Part shown: one piece after another, positions 54,363 to 63,511 of the stretch
Position numbering within the stretch: the first letter of the stretch is position 1
Layout: every line of letters begins with the position of its first letter
Source: Nitrosomonas sp. Is79A3
GTDB taxonomy: Bacteria; Pseudomonadota; Gammaproteobacteria; Burkholderiales; Nitrosomonadaceae
Reading direction: 5' to 3'
Assembly: GCF_000219585.1 (NCBI RefSeq)
Contig: NC_015731.1
Coordinates: 3,224,001 to 3,288,000 of the forward strand
DNA: 64,000 nt
Translations under genes and position numbers: made by a program
Notes under the pieces: generated by a model
Database searches by the model: none
Seen by the model: only the letters and a program-made list of their open reading frames with translations
Told to the model about the DNA's origin: nothing

Positions 54363-54423
54363 GGGTATCCGTATAGAAGCACAACAGTGATATTTGATTC
54401 TATCACTTGCTGAAGAACAAATG

Positions 54424-54451
54424 AAAAAGGACTACCGAAATAGTCCTTTTT
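54424..54451 (-). terminator. Rho-independent terminator after rplI
   Basis: An 11-bp stem, AAAAAGGACTA paired with TAGTCCTTTTT around CCGAAA. On the minus strand the T-run follows the stem, ending the rpsF-priB-rpsR-rplI operon 29 bp after the rplI stop and before dnaB. Confidence 0.85.
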
Positions 54452-54479
54452 AAAAACGAGTGCGCTTACAATTGCACTA

Positions 54480-54935
54480 TCAGAGCATTGCCTCGCCTAA
54501 TACCGAAACAGTAATATGGGCTGAAACATCGCTGTGCAGAGAAATTGTCAAAGGATAATCGCCAACTTGTTTTAATTGACCATTCGGCATACGGATCATG
54601 GCTCTTTCAATTGCAAAACCCTGCCCGCTGAGTGCCTCAGCGATATTTGCATTAGTCACGGAACCAAATAATTTACCATCGCTCCCGGCTTTCTGGGAAA
54701 TTTGTACTAATAATCCATCTAGTTTCGCTGCCATTGCCTGAGCAGCCGCTAAAGCTGCAGCTTGTACTTTTTCAAGCTCGGCACGTTTGGATTGAAACTC
54801 CGCAATGGCCTGCTCGGTTGCTCGTTTTGCCTTTCCTTGCGGGATCAGATAATTACGTGCAAAACCGCTTTTAACATTAACAATGTCGCCCAATTGTCCG
54901 AGATTAGTAACCTTTTCCATCAAAATGATCTGCAT
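54480..54935 (-). CDS. rplI: 50S ribosomal protein L9
   Basis: 151-aa L9. [30 protein letters not shown] is the ribosome-bound N-domain, followed by the long central helix ([23 protein letters not shown]) and the C-domain with [25 protein letters not shown] precedes the ATG. Last gene of the rpsF operon. Confidence 0.98.
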   Translation of the reverse strand: MQIILMEKVTNLGQLGDIVNVKSGFARNYLIPQGKAKRATEQAIAEFQSKRAELEKVQAAALAAAQAMAAKLDGLLVQISQKAGSDGKLFGSVTNANIAEALSGQGFAIERAMIRMPNGQLKQVGDYPLTISLHSDVSAHITVSVLGEAML

Positions 54936-54946
54936 ATGATTACTCC

Positions 54947-55228
54947 TTAATGACGATCAGTGTAAGGTAATAATGCTAGAAAACGAGCTCGCTCTATCGC
55001 TGTACCCAGTTGGCGCTGATAAAAAGATGTCGTACCGGTGATACGTGCTGGGATTATCTTCCCGTTTTCATTAACAAAGTCTTTTAATATCTCAATGTCT
55101 TTATAATCAACATTTTTTATGCCTTCCGCAGTAAAACGGCAAAACTTTTTGCGCTTAAATAAAGGGCGGTTGACTTTCTTTTCTCTTTCTTTATCTTTAC
55201 TGTCTTTACGTCTTGTAAAACGTGCCAT
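54947..55228 (-). CDS. rpsR: 30S ribosomal protein S18
   Basis: 93-aa S18. A basic N-terminal extension ([19 protein letters not shown]) precedes the core [40 protein letters not shown] and [12 protein letters not shown]. The single Cys is ordinary for the family. S18 binds S6 in the ribosome; rpsF lies in the same operon. Confidence 0.97.
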   Translation of the reverse strand: MARFTRRKDSKDKEREKKVNRPLFKRKKFCRFTAEGIKNVDYKDIEILKDFVNENGKIIPARITGTTSFYQRQLGTAIERARFLALLPYTDRH

Positions 55229-55247
55229 TTTAATTCCTATTGACTGA

Positions 55248-55544
55248 TTAAATAAGTTCTATATGATCGGTATGCAATACTAGCTGATGATTCATATGGC
55301 TTTTTCTATTGATGAACCCGGTAAGTTTAACCGTATTGTTAATCTCAAACCCGGCAACAGTCAAAGCCAGTGGTCCCAATGCTACTGCAAGAATATCAAA
55401 TATTATTTGCCGAGCTATCCCCGCTTCCTTTTGCCGCGATACATGATTGATTGTAAACTCAATGACGGCAACACCAGCAGGTGTGTAGCGTATAACTCCT
55501 AGTTTAGCAATTTTTCCACAAATAATTGTTTGATTACAATCCAA
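55248..55544 (-). CDS. priB: Primosomal replication protein N (PriB)
   Basis: 98-aa OB-fold single-stranded-DNA-binding protein. [34 protein letters not shown] and [13 protein letters not shown] fit PriB. It helps restart stalled forks with PriA. The frame has a stop two codons before its only plausible initiator, so it must start at TTG 55544, 13 bp after the rpsF stop. Position between rpsF and rpsR is the standard proteobacterial order. Confidence 0.92.
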   Translation of the reverse strand: MDCNQTIICGKIAKLGVIRYTPAGVAVIEFTINHVSRQKEAGIARQIIFDILAVALGPLALTVAGFEINNTVKLTGFINRKSHMNHQLVLHTDHIELI

Positions 55545-55556
55545 TTGCTATAAAGT

Positions 55557-55970
55557 TTACGCAGGAGTACTGGATTCTTCAGGCGCCTCATCAGGCTCTG
55601 CTTCATCAGCAATCACATCGGGGACATGCACGCTCGCAGAAACGGATCTTTCCTCTTGACGCATCATCGGCGATGGTTCTGTGACCGGACCTTTTGTCTT
55701 GATGGTTAAGTGCCGAAGAATAGCATCACTGAATTTAAACGCATGGTCTAAGTCATTCAAGGTTTCTTGATCACATTCAATATTCATCAATACATAATGC
55801 GCCTTGTGAACTTTCTGAATCAGATAGGCAAGCTGGCGGCGCCCCCAATCTTCCACGCGATGAATTGTGCCATTTTTTGCGGTTACAATGCTGCGATAAC
55901 GTTCGATCATTGCAGGTACTTGCTCACTCTGATCAGGATGAACAATAAAAACTATTTCGTAATGTCGCAT
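55557..55970 (-). CDS. rpsF: 30S ribosomal protein S6
   Basis: 137-aa S6. [21 protein letters not shown] opens the fold, then [30 protein letters not shown] and [13 protein letters not shown]. The acidic C-terminal tail ([14 protein letters not shown]) is long, and in other bacteria such a tail is the site of RimK glutamylation. ATG 55970 has AAGGAA upstream; an in-frame start at 56000 adds ten residues. First gene of its operon. Confidence 0.96.
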   Translation of the reverse strand: MRHYEIVFIVHPDQSEQVPAMIERYRSIVTAKNGTIHRVEDWGRRQLAYLIQKVHKAHYVLMNIECDQETLNDLDHAFKFSDAILRHLTIKTKGPVTEPSPMMRQEERSVSASVHVPDVIADEAEPDEAPEESSTPA

Positions 55971-56230
55971 AAATTCCTTATGGATAAAGCCTCCCATCAA
56001 TTAGTTTGTGGTGAGACAAGGTTTAAAAACGTTTAATTTTACTGAATTAATAAGGCAATATCAAATAATGTTCAATTAATTACGAATATATTGCATTGAT
56101 AAATTCAGAAGCTCGGGAAACTTCCGGATCGATTACTCACGAAAATAAACCATTCACAACAAAAGATGAAGCAACACTCATGTCCATTGAACTGGTAAAA
56201 TTTGCTTGTTCTATCCAACAACCCGTCATT

Positions 56231-56239
56231 TGATATAAT
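56231..56239 (+). promoter_or_regulatory. Extended -10 promoter for trpGDC
   Basis: TGATATAAT, a perfect extended -10 element (TGnTATAAT), about 50 bp upstream of the trpG ATG. No good -35 is seen at 17 bp, as is common for extended -10 promoters. Confidence 0.5.
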
Positions 56240-56290
56240 TTTCACTGAAATATTTGAACAATAGCACGCACAAACAAAGCGTTAATAAAT

Positions 56291-56854
56291 ATGTTGCTAA
56301 TGATTGATAACTACGACTCTTTTACCTATAACCTGGTGCAATATTTCTCTGAATTAGGTGAAAAAGTTGTTGTATACCGGAATGATGAAATTACTCTGGA
56401 TAAAATTTCACAATTGCATCCTGAAAGAATAGTGATTTCTCCAGGACCTTGTACTCCCAATGAAGCAGGCGTGTCGCTGTCAGTGATTAATCAGTTCAGT
56501 CAGAATATTCCGGTTTTAGGTGTTTGTCTGGGACATCAAAGTATTGGGCAAGCATTCGGCGGCCGGATTATTCATGCAAAACAGCTGATGCATGGCAAAA
56601 CATCGCCCATTTTTCATCATAATGTGGGGGTTTTCCGGGATTTGCCCAATCCCTTTATCGCAACCCGCTATCATTCCCTCGTCGTTGAGCGCTCATCACT
56701 TCCTGATTGCCTGGAAATTACAGCGTGGACTGAAGATGATGAGATTATGGGTATCCGGCATAAAACACTCGCAATCGAAGGTATTCAATTTCACCCTGAA
56801 TCAATTTTGAGCGAGCATGGACATAAAATACTCGAGAATTTTCTGAATCGCTAA
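56291..56854 (+). CDS. trpG: Anthranilate synthase glutamine amidotransferase subunit
   Basis: 187-aa class I glutamine amidotransferase. The start [20 protein letters not shown], the nucleophile Cys in [17 protein letters not shown] and the His-Glu dyad in [13 protein letters not shown] are all present. With TrpE it converts chorismate to anthranilate; in some bacteria the same subunit serves para-aminobenzoate synthesis (PabA). First gene of trpGDC, with trpE elsewhere. Confidence 0.96.
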   Translation: MLLMIDNYDSFTYNLVQYFSELGEKVVVYRNDEITLDKISQLHPERIVISPGPCTPNEAGVSLSVINQFSQNIPVLGVCLGHQSIGQAFGGRIIHAKQLMHGKTSPIFHHNVGVFRDLPNPFIATRYHSLVVERSSLPDCLEITAWTEDDEIMGIRHKTLAIEGIQFHPESILSEHGHKILENFLNR

Positions 56855-56881
56855 TAGCTCGAGTTGAATAAAGGCAATTTA

Positions 56882-57907
56882 ATGACTCCACAAGAAGCGC
56901 TACACCGCATCATTGCGCATCAAGAAATAATGCATGATGAGATGGTTTCTCTGATGCGGCAAATCATGCGGGGAGAAATCTCACCTGTTCTAATCGCCGC
57001 GATCATCACCGGTCTCCGGGTAAAAAAAGAAACTATCGGAGAGATAGCTGCGGCAGCTCAAGTGATGCGCGAATTCGCAACCAAAGTTGATATCTCCGAC
57101 AGCACGCATTTGGTGGATACTTGCGGCACAGGCGGAGATTCTGCGCACACATTCAATATCTCAACCGCATCGGCATTTGTCGCCGCAGCTGCGGGAGCCC
57201 GCGTCGCCAAGCACGGCGGCAGGTCAGTTTCAAGTAAATCGGGTAGCGCAGATGTGCTTGAAGCGCTCGGTGTTAATTTAAATCAAACGCCGCAACAGGT
57301 TGCGCAAAGCATCCATGAAATTGGTGCCGGTTTTATGTTTGCTCCAAATTACCACGCAGCTATGAAACACGCCGCGCCGGTACGTCGCGAGTTAGGCATT
57401 AAAACATTATTCAACATTCTGGGACCACTCACGAATCCTGCTAGCGCAAAAAGACAAGTATTGGGTGTATTTAATGAAGATCTGGTTACAACCTTGGCGC
57501 ATGTGCTGCAGCTACTGGGTAGTGAGCATGTATTAATCGTTCATGGTAAAGATGGCTTAGATGAAATTACGATAACCGGTGAAACCAATATCGGTGAATT
57601 GAGAAATGGTACAGTATCAGTGTATACCATCAGACCAGAAGATTTTAACCTAAAAACATCACCAATTGAGACTATCAGAGTTACGGATAGCGAACATGCA
57701 AAAACAATGTTGCTTTCAGTACTGGAGAATGTTGCCGGACCTGCGCGTGATGTTGTTCTGATGAATGCTGGCGCTGCAATATATGTTTCCGGTATTGCGG
57801 ACACTCTTGAACAGGGAATAAAAACTGCGCATCAAGCAATAGAAAGCGGCGCAGCACTCATGAAATTTCAGGAACTAGTGAAATTTACGCACAGAAATTC
57901 TGTTTAA
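56882..57907 (+). CDS. trpD: Anthranilate phosphoribosyltransferase
   Basis: 341-aa TrpD. The PRPP-binding [21 protein letters not shown] and [20 protein letters not shown], and later [16 protein letters not shown] and [11 protein letters not shown] are diagnostic. Second step of tryptophan synthesis. ATG 56882 ([10 protein letters not shown]) follows trpG by 27 bp; an in-frame start at 56864 adds six residues. Confidence 0.97.
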   Translation: MTPQEALHRIIAHQEIMHDEMVSLMRQIMRGEISPVLIAAIITGLRVKKETIGEIAAAAQVMREFATKVDISDSTHLVDTCGTGGDSAHTFNISTASAFVAAAAGARVAKHGGRSVSSKSGSADVLEALGVNLNQTPQQVAQSIHEIGAGFMFAPNYHAAMKHAAPVRRELGIKTLFNILGPLTNPASAKRQVLGVFNEDLVTTLAHVLQLLGSEHVLIVHGKDGLDEITITGETNIGELRNGTVSVYTIRPEDFNLKTSPIETIRVTDSEHAKTMLLSVLENVAGPARDVVLMNAGAAIYVSGIADTLEQGIKTAHQAIESGAALMKFQELVKFTHRNSV

Positions 57908-57914
57908 TCGCAAA

Positions 57915-58751
57915 ATGCCCGATATCTTAAAGAAAATCCTTGCAGTAAAAAAACAAGAAATTATGGCTGCCACGGCATTAAAGCCCTATCCATTATTACT
58001 CCAAGAAGCCCGATCCGTATCCCCACCGCGCGATTTCGTTGCAGCAATTCGTAACAAAATCAATGTAGGGCAATCCGCTGTTATTGCTGAAATCAAACAA
58101 GCCAGTCCCAGCAAAGGGATATTACGCGGATGCTCCTCTGACACCAATGCACAATCGTTTGAATTTCTGCCTGCCGAGATAGCCAAAACTTATGCGCAAC
58201 ATGGTGCAGCTTGTCTGTCAGTATTGACTGATAAACAATTTTTTATGGGAAGCTCTGAATATTTGCAAGAGGCGCGCGCAGCCTGCACGCTTCCCGTTCT
58301 ACGCAAAGATTTCATTCTTGAGGATTATCAGGTTACTGAAGCGCGCGCTATGAATGCGGATTGTATTTTGCTGATAGTCAGTGCTTTTTTGCTAGAAAAC
58401 ATTGAACCGGTAATGCGTATGCTGAAGCTTGAAGAACTCGCCAATTCGCTTGGAATGGCCGTTCTGATTGAAGTTCATGATGCAAATGAATTGGAGATGG
58501 CACTCCAGCTCAATACACCGTTAATCGGGATCAATAACCGCAACTTACGGACTTTTGAAACCTCTTTAAATACCACTCTGGAATTATTGAATCAAATTCC
58601 ATCCAGCAAAATAGTCGTTACGGAAAGCGGTATACATAGTCCTGCCGATGTTGCACTGATGCGCAGTCAACACGTTAATGCATTTCTTGTTGGTGAAGCT
58701 TTCATGCGCGCTGAAGATCCAGGCATTGAATTAAAAAGGTTATTTTTCTGA
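57915..58751 (+). CDS. trpC: Indole-3-glycerol phosphate synthase
   Basis: 278-aa TIM-barrel enzyme. [17 protein letters not shown] holds the catalytic Lys; [37 protein letters not shown] and [19 protein letters not shown] follow, ending [14 protein letters not shown]. Fourth step of tryptophan synthesis. Starts 7 bp after trpD, so the two are cotranscribed. Not fused to trpF. Confidence 0.97.
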   Translation: MPDILKKILAVKKQEIMAATALKPYPLLLQEARSVSPPRDFVAAIRNKINVGQSAVIAEIKQASPSKGILRGCSSDTNAQSFEFLPAEIAKTYAQHGAACLSVLTDKQFFMGSSEYLQEARAACTLPVLRKDFILEDYQVTEARAMNADCILLIVSAFLLENIEPVMRMLKLEELANSLGMAVLIEVHDANELEMALQLNTPLIGINNRNLRTFETSLNTTLELLNQIPSSKIVVTESGIHSPADVALMRSQHVNAFLVGEAFMRAEDPGIELKRLFF

Positions 58752-58899
58752 TCAAGCATTTATTTTCTCTAAAGAAACTCACATAAATCAAGCGATTATT
58801 ACTATCAGATAAGATATATTCAGATAGCTCATTGTTTCCTAAATATTTATACGGAATTGTCGTAAAAAAACTTACATTATTCCAAACCTGGGGTTCAAT

Positions 58900-59748
58900 A
58901 TGCTACAGCCAAAACAGAGAAACTTATCTGAGTGGGTAAATTTTCTCACGACAACGGAAATTCCAGCTCTAAAACAAACCGCTCGTAATCTTACAGCTCT
59001 GGTGCAAGACGAACAGCACATGTGCGCTCGCAGCATTGCTCATATTGTGAAATATGATCCGCTAATGACAGTAAAGTTGTTACGCTATCTACAGCAACAC
59101 AAACATCGCAGCCAAGAACATGATGTAGTGGAAGTTGAACAGATGATCATGATACTTGGACTTGAGACCACCTTAAATAAGGTATCAGCAAAACCATTAG
59201 CTGAAGAAATTTTAGGACGCGACAACATGGGCGCGCTTGTTTACTTACTAAAAACTGCACATCGCGCAAATATTGCTTCTTCATATGCTTTTGACTGGGC
59301 GGTTCGTTTACATGATTTGCATTTTGAAGAAATTCGGATCGCAGCTTTATTACATGATATTGCTGAAATGCTCATGTGGTGTTTCGCACCCAATGAGATG
59401 TTAAAGATCAAGCATCTACAAAAATTAGACAAAACAATGCGTAGCGTCACAGCGCAAGAAAGTATTTTCGGCTTCTCGTTAAACCAGTTACAACTGGAAC
59501 TTGCTGTTAAATGGAGATTACCTAAATTATTAATTACCTTGATGGATGATAATTGCTCCAACCTGCAACGTGTGCGCAATGTTGCTCTCGCTGTCAATTT
59601 GGCCAGGCACTCTGCTAACGGATGGAGTGATGCAGCTTTACCTGATGATTATGAAGGAATAGCCAAGCTTTTGCATTTACAAACAGGGGATGTCATGACT
59701 ATAGTAGGCTCTCACAAACAACATGAGGAATCAACTAGCCACTCCTAA
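58900..59748 (+). CDS. HDOD domain protein
   Basis: 282 aa. An HDOD signalling domain is recognisable from SIAHIVKYDPLMTVKLLRYLQ, VVEVEQMIMILGLETTLNKV and IRIAALLHDIAEMLMWCF, with an HD-like LLHDIAE pair. The helical C-terminal region (QLQLELAVKWRLPKLLITLMDD) is typical. HDOD proteins link to stress or c-di-GMP signalling; many are catalytically inactive. Monocistronic between trpC and the AT-rich island. Confidence 0.85.
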   Translation: MLQPKQRNLSEWVNFLTTTEIPALKQTARNLTALVQDEQHMCARSIAHIVKYDPLMTVKLLRYLQQHKHRSQEHDVVEVEQMIMILGLETTLNKVSAKPLAEEILGRDNMGALVYLLKTAHRANIASSYAFDWAVRLHDLHFEEIRIAALLHDIAEMLMWCFAPNEMLKIKHLQKLDKTMRSVTAQESIFGFSLNQLQLELAVKWRLPKLLITLMDDNCSNLQRVRNVALAVNLARHSANGWSDAALPDDYEGIAKLLHLQTGDVMTIVGSHKQHEESTSHS

Positions 59749-59988
59749 GAGTGAATCTCTTCAAGTAGAAAATCTGTGTTAAAAGTTATACTCATATGAA
59801 ATGAAAGCAGTTCAGAAAACAAATAAGGACCGCAGATAAACTTCTGAATAGCACAAGCGGGTAATCAAAGACTTTCAAATGATCTGAATTACTGGATTGT
59901 ATTAAATGAATACATAAAGTATCTCTGAGGCTCCGGGACATATTTATAGGGTCATGTCGACTAGGTCTCCCATTTAGTTCGACTTACT

Positions 59989-61788
59989 TCATTGAAAATC
60001 ACGCCGTCCTGACCGGAGCGATGGGCGTCCAAATTCAGTTTCTTGTTCCGGAATAATATTGTATAAAATTTGGGCTCGGTGGTTGTTTATATAGCTTTCA
60101 CTTGCTAGCTTAATAATGGCCGACTTTACATTGGTTGCAATACGATCATATTTAGCTTTGCTTGAATCTTTACCTGCAATCTGACCGAAAGACAACAATC
60201 CTTCTTTCAGCTTCCGCGGCAAATCATCAGGATTAGTTTTTATCCATGCTACAAATTCATCTACGCTGACAGAACTCAAATAATCAATGTCCTCTGGATT
60301 CCATGCATGATTATCAGCAATTCTTGCACTTAATGTATTAATGTCCCACGCATTTTCTCGGCTACTCTGAATTTGTGCCATATAATTTATCAGAGGTTCA
60401 TAGCGTATCTTACTATTTTCTACTGTCCAACTTTCTTTTTGAATAATATCGTGTAGTAATTCTTGATCGTTTTTTATGTAGAGTTCCATTAAGTCTATAG
60501 GATCATCATTTAGTTCGGTTAGCATTTCTAATGCCGCTGCATAATCGTATAGCTTGAGTTTTGTATAGTCATTCGTGAGAACTTCCCTAAAAGATTTTAC
60601 AATTTCATTTTGATTATCTTTAAAAGAATTCGCATAAAGATTCCATACATCGGAAAGTGCTTCACGTGCATGACTTTTTTGTATTTCATTTGATAGCTCT
60701 GTTACTGTTCTCCTTATTTCTTCAATATCTATATACCCATACCTAAGGTAACCGATTATTTGCTCATCGAAAAGCGATGATGAAAGCTGTAGTGCTATAG
60801 AAATTGAACTGTAATAATTTTCTTTATCCGTTAACTCCCCCTTTTTTTTAGTTAAATATGCCGTCCAATCGCCTTCTTCAAGCTGTTCTTTTACAAATTC
60901 TAATGATAAACCAGAACTTTCCGCATAATATGCCCAGCATAATACGGTCGCATGATTAACAAATTCTTCTATTATTAATTTGTCCGATTTCTCCAACTCA
61001 GACCAGCTTAAATCGATCAGGCTTCTTATTTTTTTTATTATCCGTATATTCTTGAGATTCAGAACATTTAATGCTTTTTCTAGTAAAGGGAATACTGGAT
61101 GTGTATCAGGAAATATGTAACTTAGATTTTGCTTATAAGTTGGCTTGAAAGCCAATTCAATATCTACAACTTTTTCTCTATATTGCTCTAAATCTTTTAT
61201 ATCAATTTCGTTTGTAAATGATTTCTCATTAAAGATAAGAATTAGCTTACAGTTTCTTTTACGGGCCAATTCATCGATATACCCCATAAAGTCACGCATT
61301 GACAAAGAATTACCTTTTCTCTCTATGTCATCGAAACATATTACATAATTATCAACAAGTTTATCTTCTAGAAATGCAGTGGATCTCGTGAATTTATCAA
61401 TGTTATTCGTTATATTAAAAGCTTTTAAAACATAATCATTATATTTTATGCGTTGAAATCTTTTTTTTAGGATAAGGATCCGGCCTAAGAATCCACTCTT
61501 CTCAAACACATGCTTTTCAACATAAGCATTAAACTTTTCTTCTGTTGTAATAAGTTTTGCGGCTTGTAATAGGGAAGCACGAATATCAACGAGAGAATTC
61601 TTTCCAAAAAGAGAAACATAGCTGTAAGCAATTTGATCAATCTTTCCGGTTTTTTCTTTAGCTTCTATTTTATTTTGTATGTATTTATCCCAAAAAAAAG
61701 TTTTACCACAACCCCAATCGCCCTTTATAACCAAGACTTGTTCTTTACCTTTAAAAAAAACATCTAATGTGTCAGTTATTTTTTTCAT
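59989..61788 (-). CDS. KAP-type P-loop NTPase
   Basis: 599 aa. The N-terminal P-loop VLVIKGDWGCGKTFFWDKYI (Walker A) and VICFDDIERKG (Walker B) are clear, with sensor-like KLILIFNEKSF in between strands, all of KAP/STAND type. The rest is a long helical region without recognised domain. No TM insertion in the NTPase, so it differs from the classical membrane-inserted KAP group. AT-rich codon usage unlike the neighbours implies transfer. Such proteins occur in defence islands and plasmid maintenance; the partner here is not visible. Confidence 0.78.
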   Translation of the reverse strand: MKKITDTLDVFFKGKEQVLVIKGDWGCGKTFFWDKYIQNKIEAKEKTGKIDQIAYSYVSLFGKNSLVDIRASLLQAAKLITTEEKFNAYVEKHVFEKSGFLGRILILKKRFQRIKYNDYVLKAFNITNNIDKFTRSTAFLEDKLVDNYVICFDDIERKGNSLSMRDFMGYIDELARKRNCKLILIFNEKSFTNEIDIKDLEQYREKVVDIELAFKPTYKQNLSYIFPDTHPVFPLLEKALNVLNLKNIRIIKKIRSLIDLSWSELEKSDKLIIEEFVNHATVLCWAYYAESSGLSLEFVKEQLEEGDWTAYLTKKKGELTDKENYYSSISIALQLSSSLFDEQIIGYLRYGYIDIEEIRRTVTELSNEIQKSHAREALSDVWNLYANSFKDNQNEIVKSFREVLTNDYTKLKLYDYAAALEMLTELNDDPIDLMELYIKNDQELLHDIIQKESWTVENSKIRYEPLINYMAQIQSSRENAWDINTLSARIADNHAWNPEDIDYLSSVSVDEFVAWIKTNPDDLPRKLKEGLLSFGQIAGKDSSKAKYDRIATNVKSAIIKLASESYINNHRAQILYNIIPEQETEFGRPSLRSGRRDFQ

Positions 61789-62224
61789 AAATTTTGAGAA
61801 AATTGATTTCTAGGATTATTAATTTTACTTTGTCACAGACTTTAACTGCATCAATGCAGTTATATTATGATTTCGGATAATAACAACTTGTAACCATTAA
61901 TAATTACAATGCTTGCCAGATTCATTAATTTTTACTGGCTTATTCTTTCTAAACTATTCTACTAAACACACGTATTCTTGTTATATAGCAAAGAGTAAAA
62001 GAACGCTAATTGAATTAGATGTTGATACTGTGGGCTTACGACTTTATGTCGCCATTTTTCTCATCTCAGAAATGAAGGCACCAAAACCATTAGAAACTTA
62101 CCGGGGCACATAGATAAATGTACAAAATACATGAGATTTGTTGCGGAATGTTATTAGCTAGCACCCCTAGAGTGCCGCTTAAGTGCGATTCTCTAGGCCA
62201 ACTAATATATAACTATGATTTATA
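61789..62224. other. AT-rich intergenic region
   Basis: Between the KAP gene start and the tRNA fragment. A 66-codon plus-strand frame at 61913-62113 has a signal-like start but no ribosome site or known motif, so I do not call it. Likely the KAP promoter and island flank. Confidence 0.4.
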
Positions 62225-62268
62225 TGGTGCCGACACCAAGAATCGAACTCGGGACCTTCTGATTACAA
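62225..62268 (-). pseudogene. 3' fragment of a tRNA-Thr(UGU) gene, probable attachment-site scar
   Basis: On the minus strand the segment reads from the anticodon loop (TTTGTAATCAG) through AAGGTC, the T-arm around GTTCGATTC, the acceptor strand and CCA (TGTCGGCACCA). The 5' half, with D-arm and first acceptor strand, is absent; unrelated AT-rich sequence begins at the loop. It matches the 3' half of tRNA-Thr with a UGU anticodon, as left by an integrase that recombines within the anticodon arm. Confidence 0.85.
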
Positions 62269-62395
62269 AACGTAACTTAAAATATTAACAATATATAAAT
62301 CAACAACTTGCAATGCCTGCCAAGCATAAAAACTGTGTCACACAACCTCAATCAGTGAGGTTTTCAGTGTAGTTTGACACAAATTTGACACAATT
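62259..62395 (+). repeat. Island-end direct repeat R1
   Basis: 137 bp beginning at the tRNA anticodon-arm sequence CTGATTAC and ending TTGACACAAATTTGACACAAT. A diverged copy of the same length lies at 63207. It is non-coding and probably an attachment-arm region of an integrated element. Confidence 0.7.
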
Positions 62396-62594
62396 ATATT
62401 TGCTAGACCAAGTGTCTGATTTCCGCCAAAACCAACCAGTCAATTTCTTTCAATAAATCTCCGGTCAACCCTGTTGCTATAAATACCAAAAGTATGGAAG
62501 ATTACGGAAACTGTATGATTATTCGTTATGCATATATGAAGGTGAAGCATCATGCATATAATAAAACTTTGGGTTACAAAAAAGAAGAAATAGT

Positions 62595-63050
62595 ATGAAT
62601 GAATTCAGTGACTCTGCTTCTGAAGCCGACAAGGACAGATGGGCTGCAATTGCGCTCGAATGGCTCAGTGATGAAAATCGGAAATTCGGTGAATCTCTGA
62701 AACATCTAATTATTTATCTAATCATCGGCAATGTTGCTGGATTTGTTAGCGTTGTGAAACTTGTTACATTAAATTGTGCACCGATTTTTCTGAAAATCAG
62801 CGCAAGCGTTTTTTCTCTCGGTATATTGTTGGCGATTCTAGCCGCACTATTCTTGGTGGGAAGCCAATGGTATTGCTTGAACGACTACCGGGAGAGAATT
62901 ATCAAGTTGCATAGGGGTGAGATAAGCATGGTCGAGTTTAGTAATGCTCCTAATTATTTCTCGAAGACTATAACGACATTCCAAATTGGATCTATCCTTG
63001 CTTTTCTTGTGGGTGGGGGAGCTTTTGCAAGCTGGATAATAAACCTTTGA
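62595..63050 (+). CDS. Small membrane protein of unknown function
   Basis: 151 aa. A polar N-terminus (SDSASEADKDRWAAIALEWL) is followed by TM segments around residues 39-60 (LIIYLIIGNVAGFVSVVKLV), 66-92 and 130-150 (FQIGSILAFLVGGGAFASWI). The shape (charged head, three or four TMs) recalls SLATT-like or other membrane effectors of mobile islands, but no family is recognised. Lies between the two 137-bp repeats and could be the sole cargo of a mini-element. Confidence 0.6.
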   Translation: MNEFSDSASEADKDRWAAIALEWLSDENRKFGESLKHLIIYLIIGNVAGFVSVVKLVTLNCAPIFLKISASVFSLGILLAILAALFLVGSQWYCLNDYRERIIKLHRGEISMVEFSNAPNYFSKTITTFQIGSILAFLVGGGAFASWIINL

Positions 63051-63206
63051 TAGCCATAATATGACGCTCAAGAGTGCGCCCCCTTAGCTTCACGTTTAAA
63101 TAATTTTGTACTATCTACCGTCGGCTTCGGATCGTAAGCAGTCGCAGAAATCATAAGCAATCTGTAACTCAATGCATACGATTACGCAAGTTGAATCTAT
63201 GCCCAA

Positions 63207-63343
63207 CTGATTACGAAACGTGATTAAAAATAGAATAACTTTATAAGTCATTAACTTGCTTTAATCGTCATGCCTAAAAACGATGTAACACAGCTCCATT
63301 CAATGTCATTTTAAGATAAAATTGACACAAATTTGTCACAATA
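63207..63343 (+). repeat. Island-end direct repeat R2
   Basis: 137 bp beginning CTGATTACGAAACGT and ending TTGACACAAATTTGTCACAAT, clearly related to 62259-62395 though diverged in the middle. No tRNA 3' half precedes it. Suggests a second element end in tandem. Confidence 0.65.
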
Positions 63344-63511
63344 ATTTTCTGATCTGTTTGGCTTACCAGATTAGATGATTAGATGAATCTAGTAATTGCA
63401 ATTCTTTAAAGATTACAGGTGCACATATATTGTCACTGTCGGCCTGAGTAATTAATAAAGAAAATAGGCCTGTGACATATTTGAATAAATTGAATCAAAG
63501 CCATATTAATC

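Noticed and set aside
61913..62113. 66-codon plus-strand frame upstream of the tRNA fragment
   Set aside because: No ribosome site and no recognised motif; likely chance in AT-rich DNA.
62225..62268. Functional tRNA-Thr gene
   Set aside because: Only the 3' half from the anticodon loop onward is present; the D-arm and 5' acceptor strand are missing.
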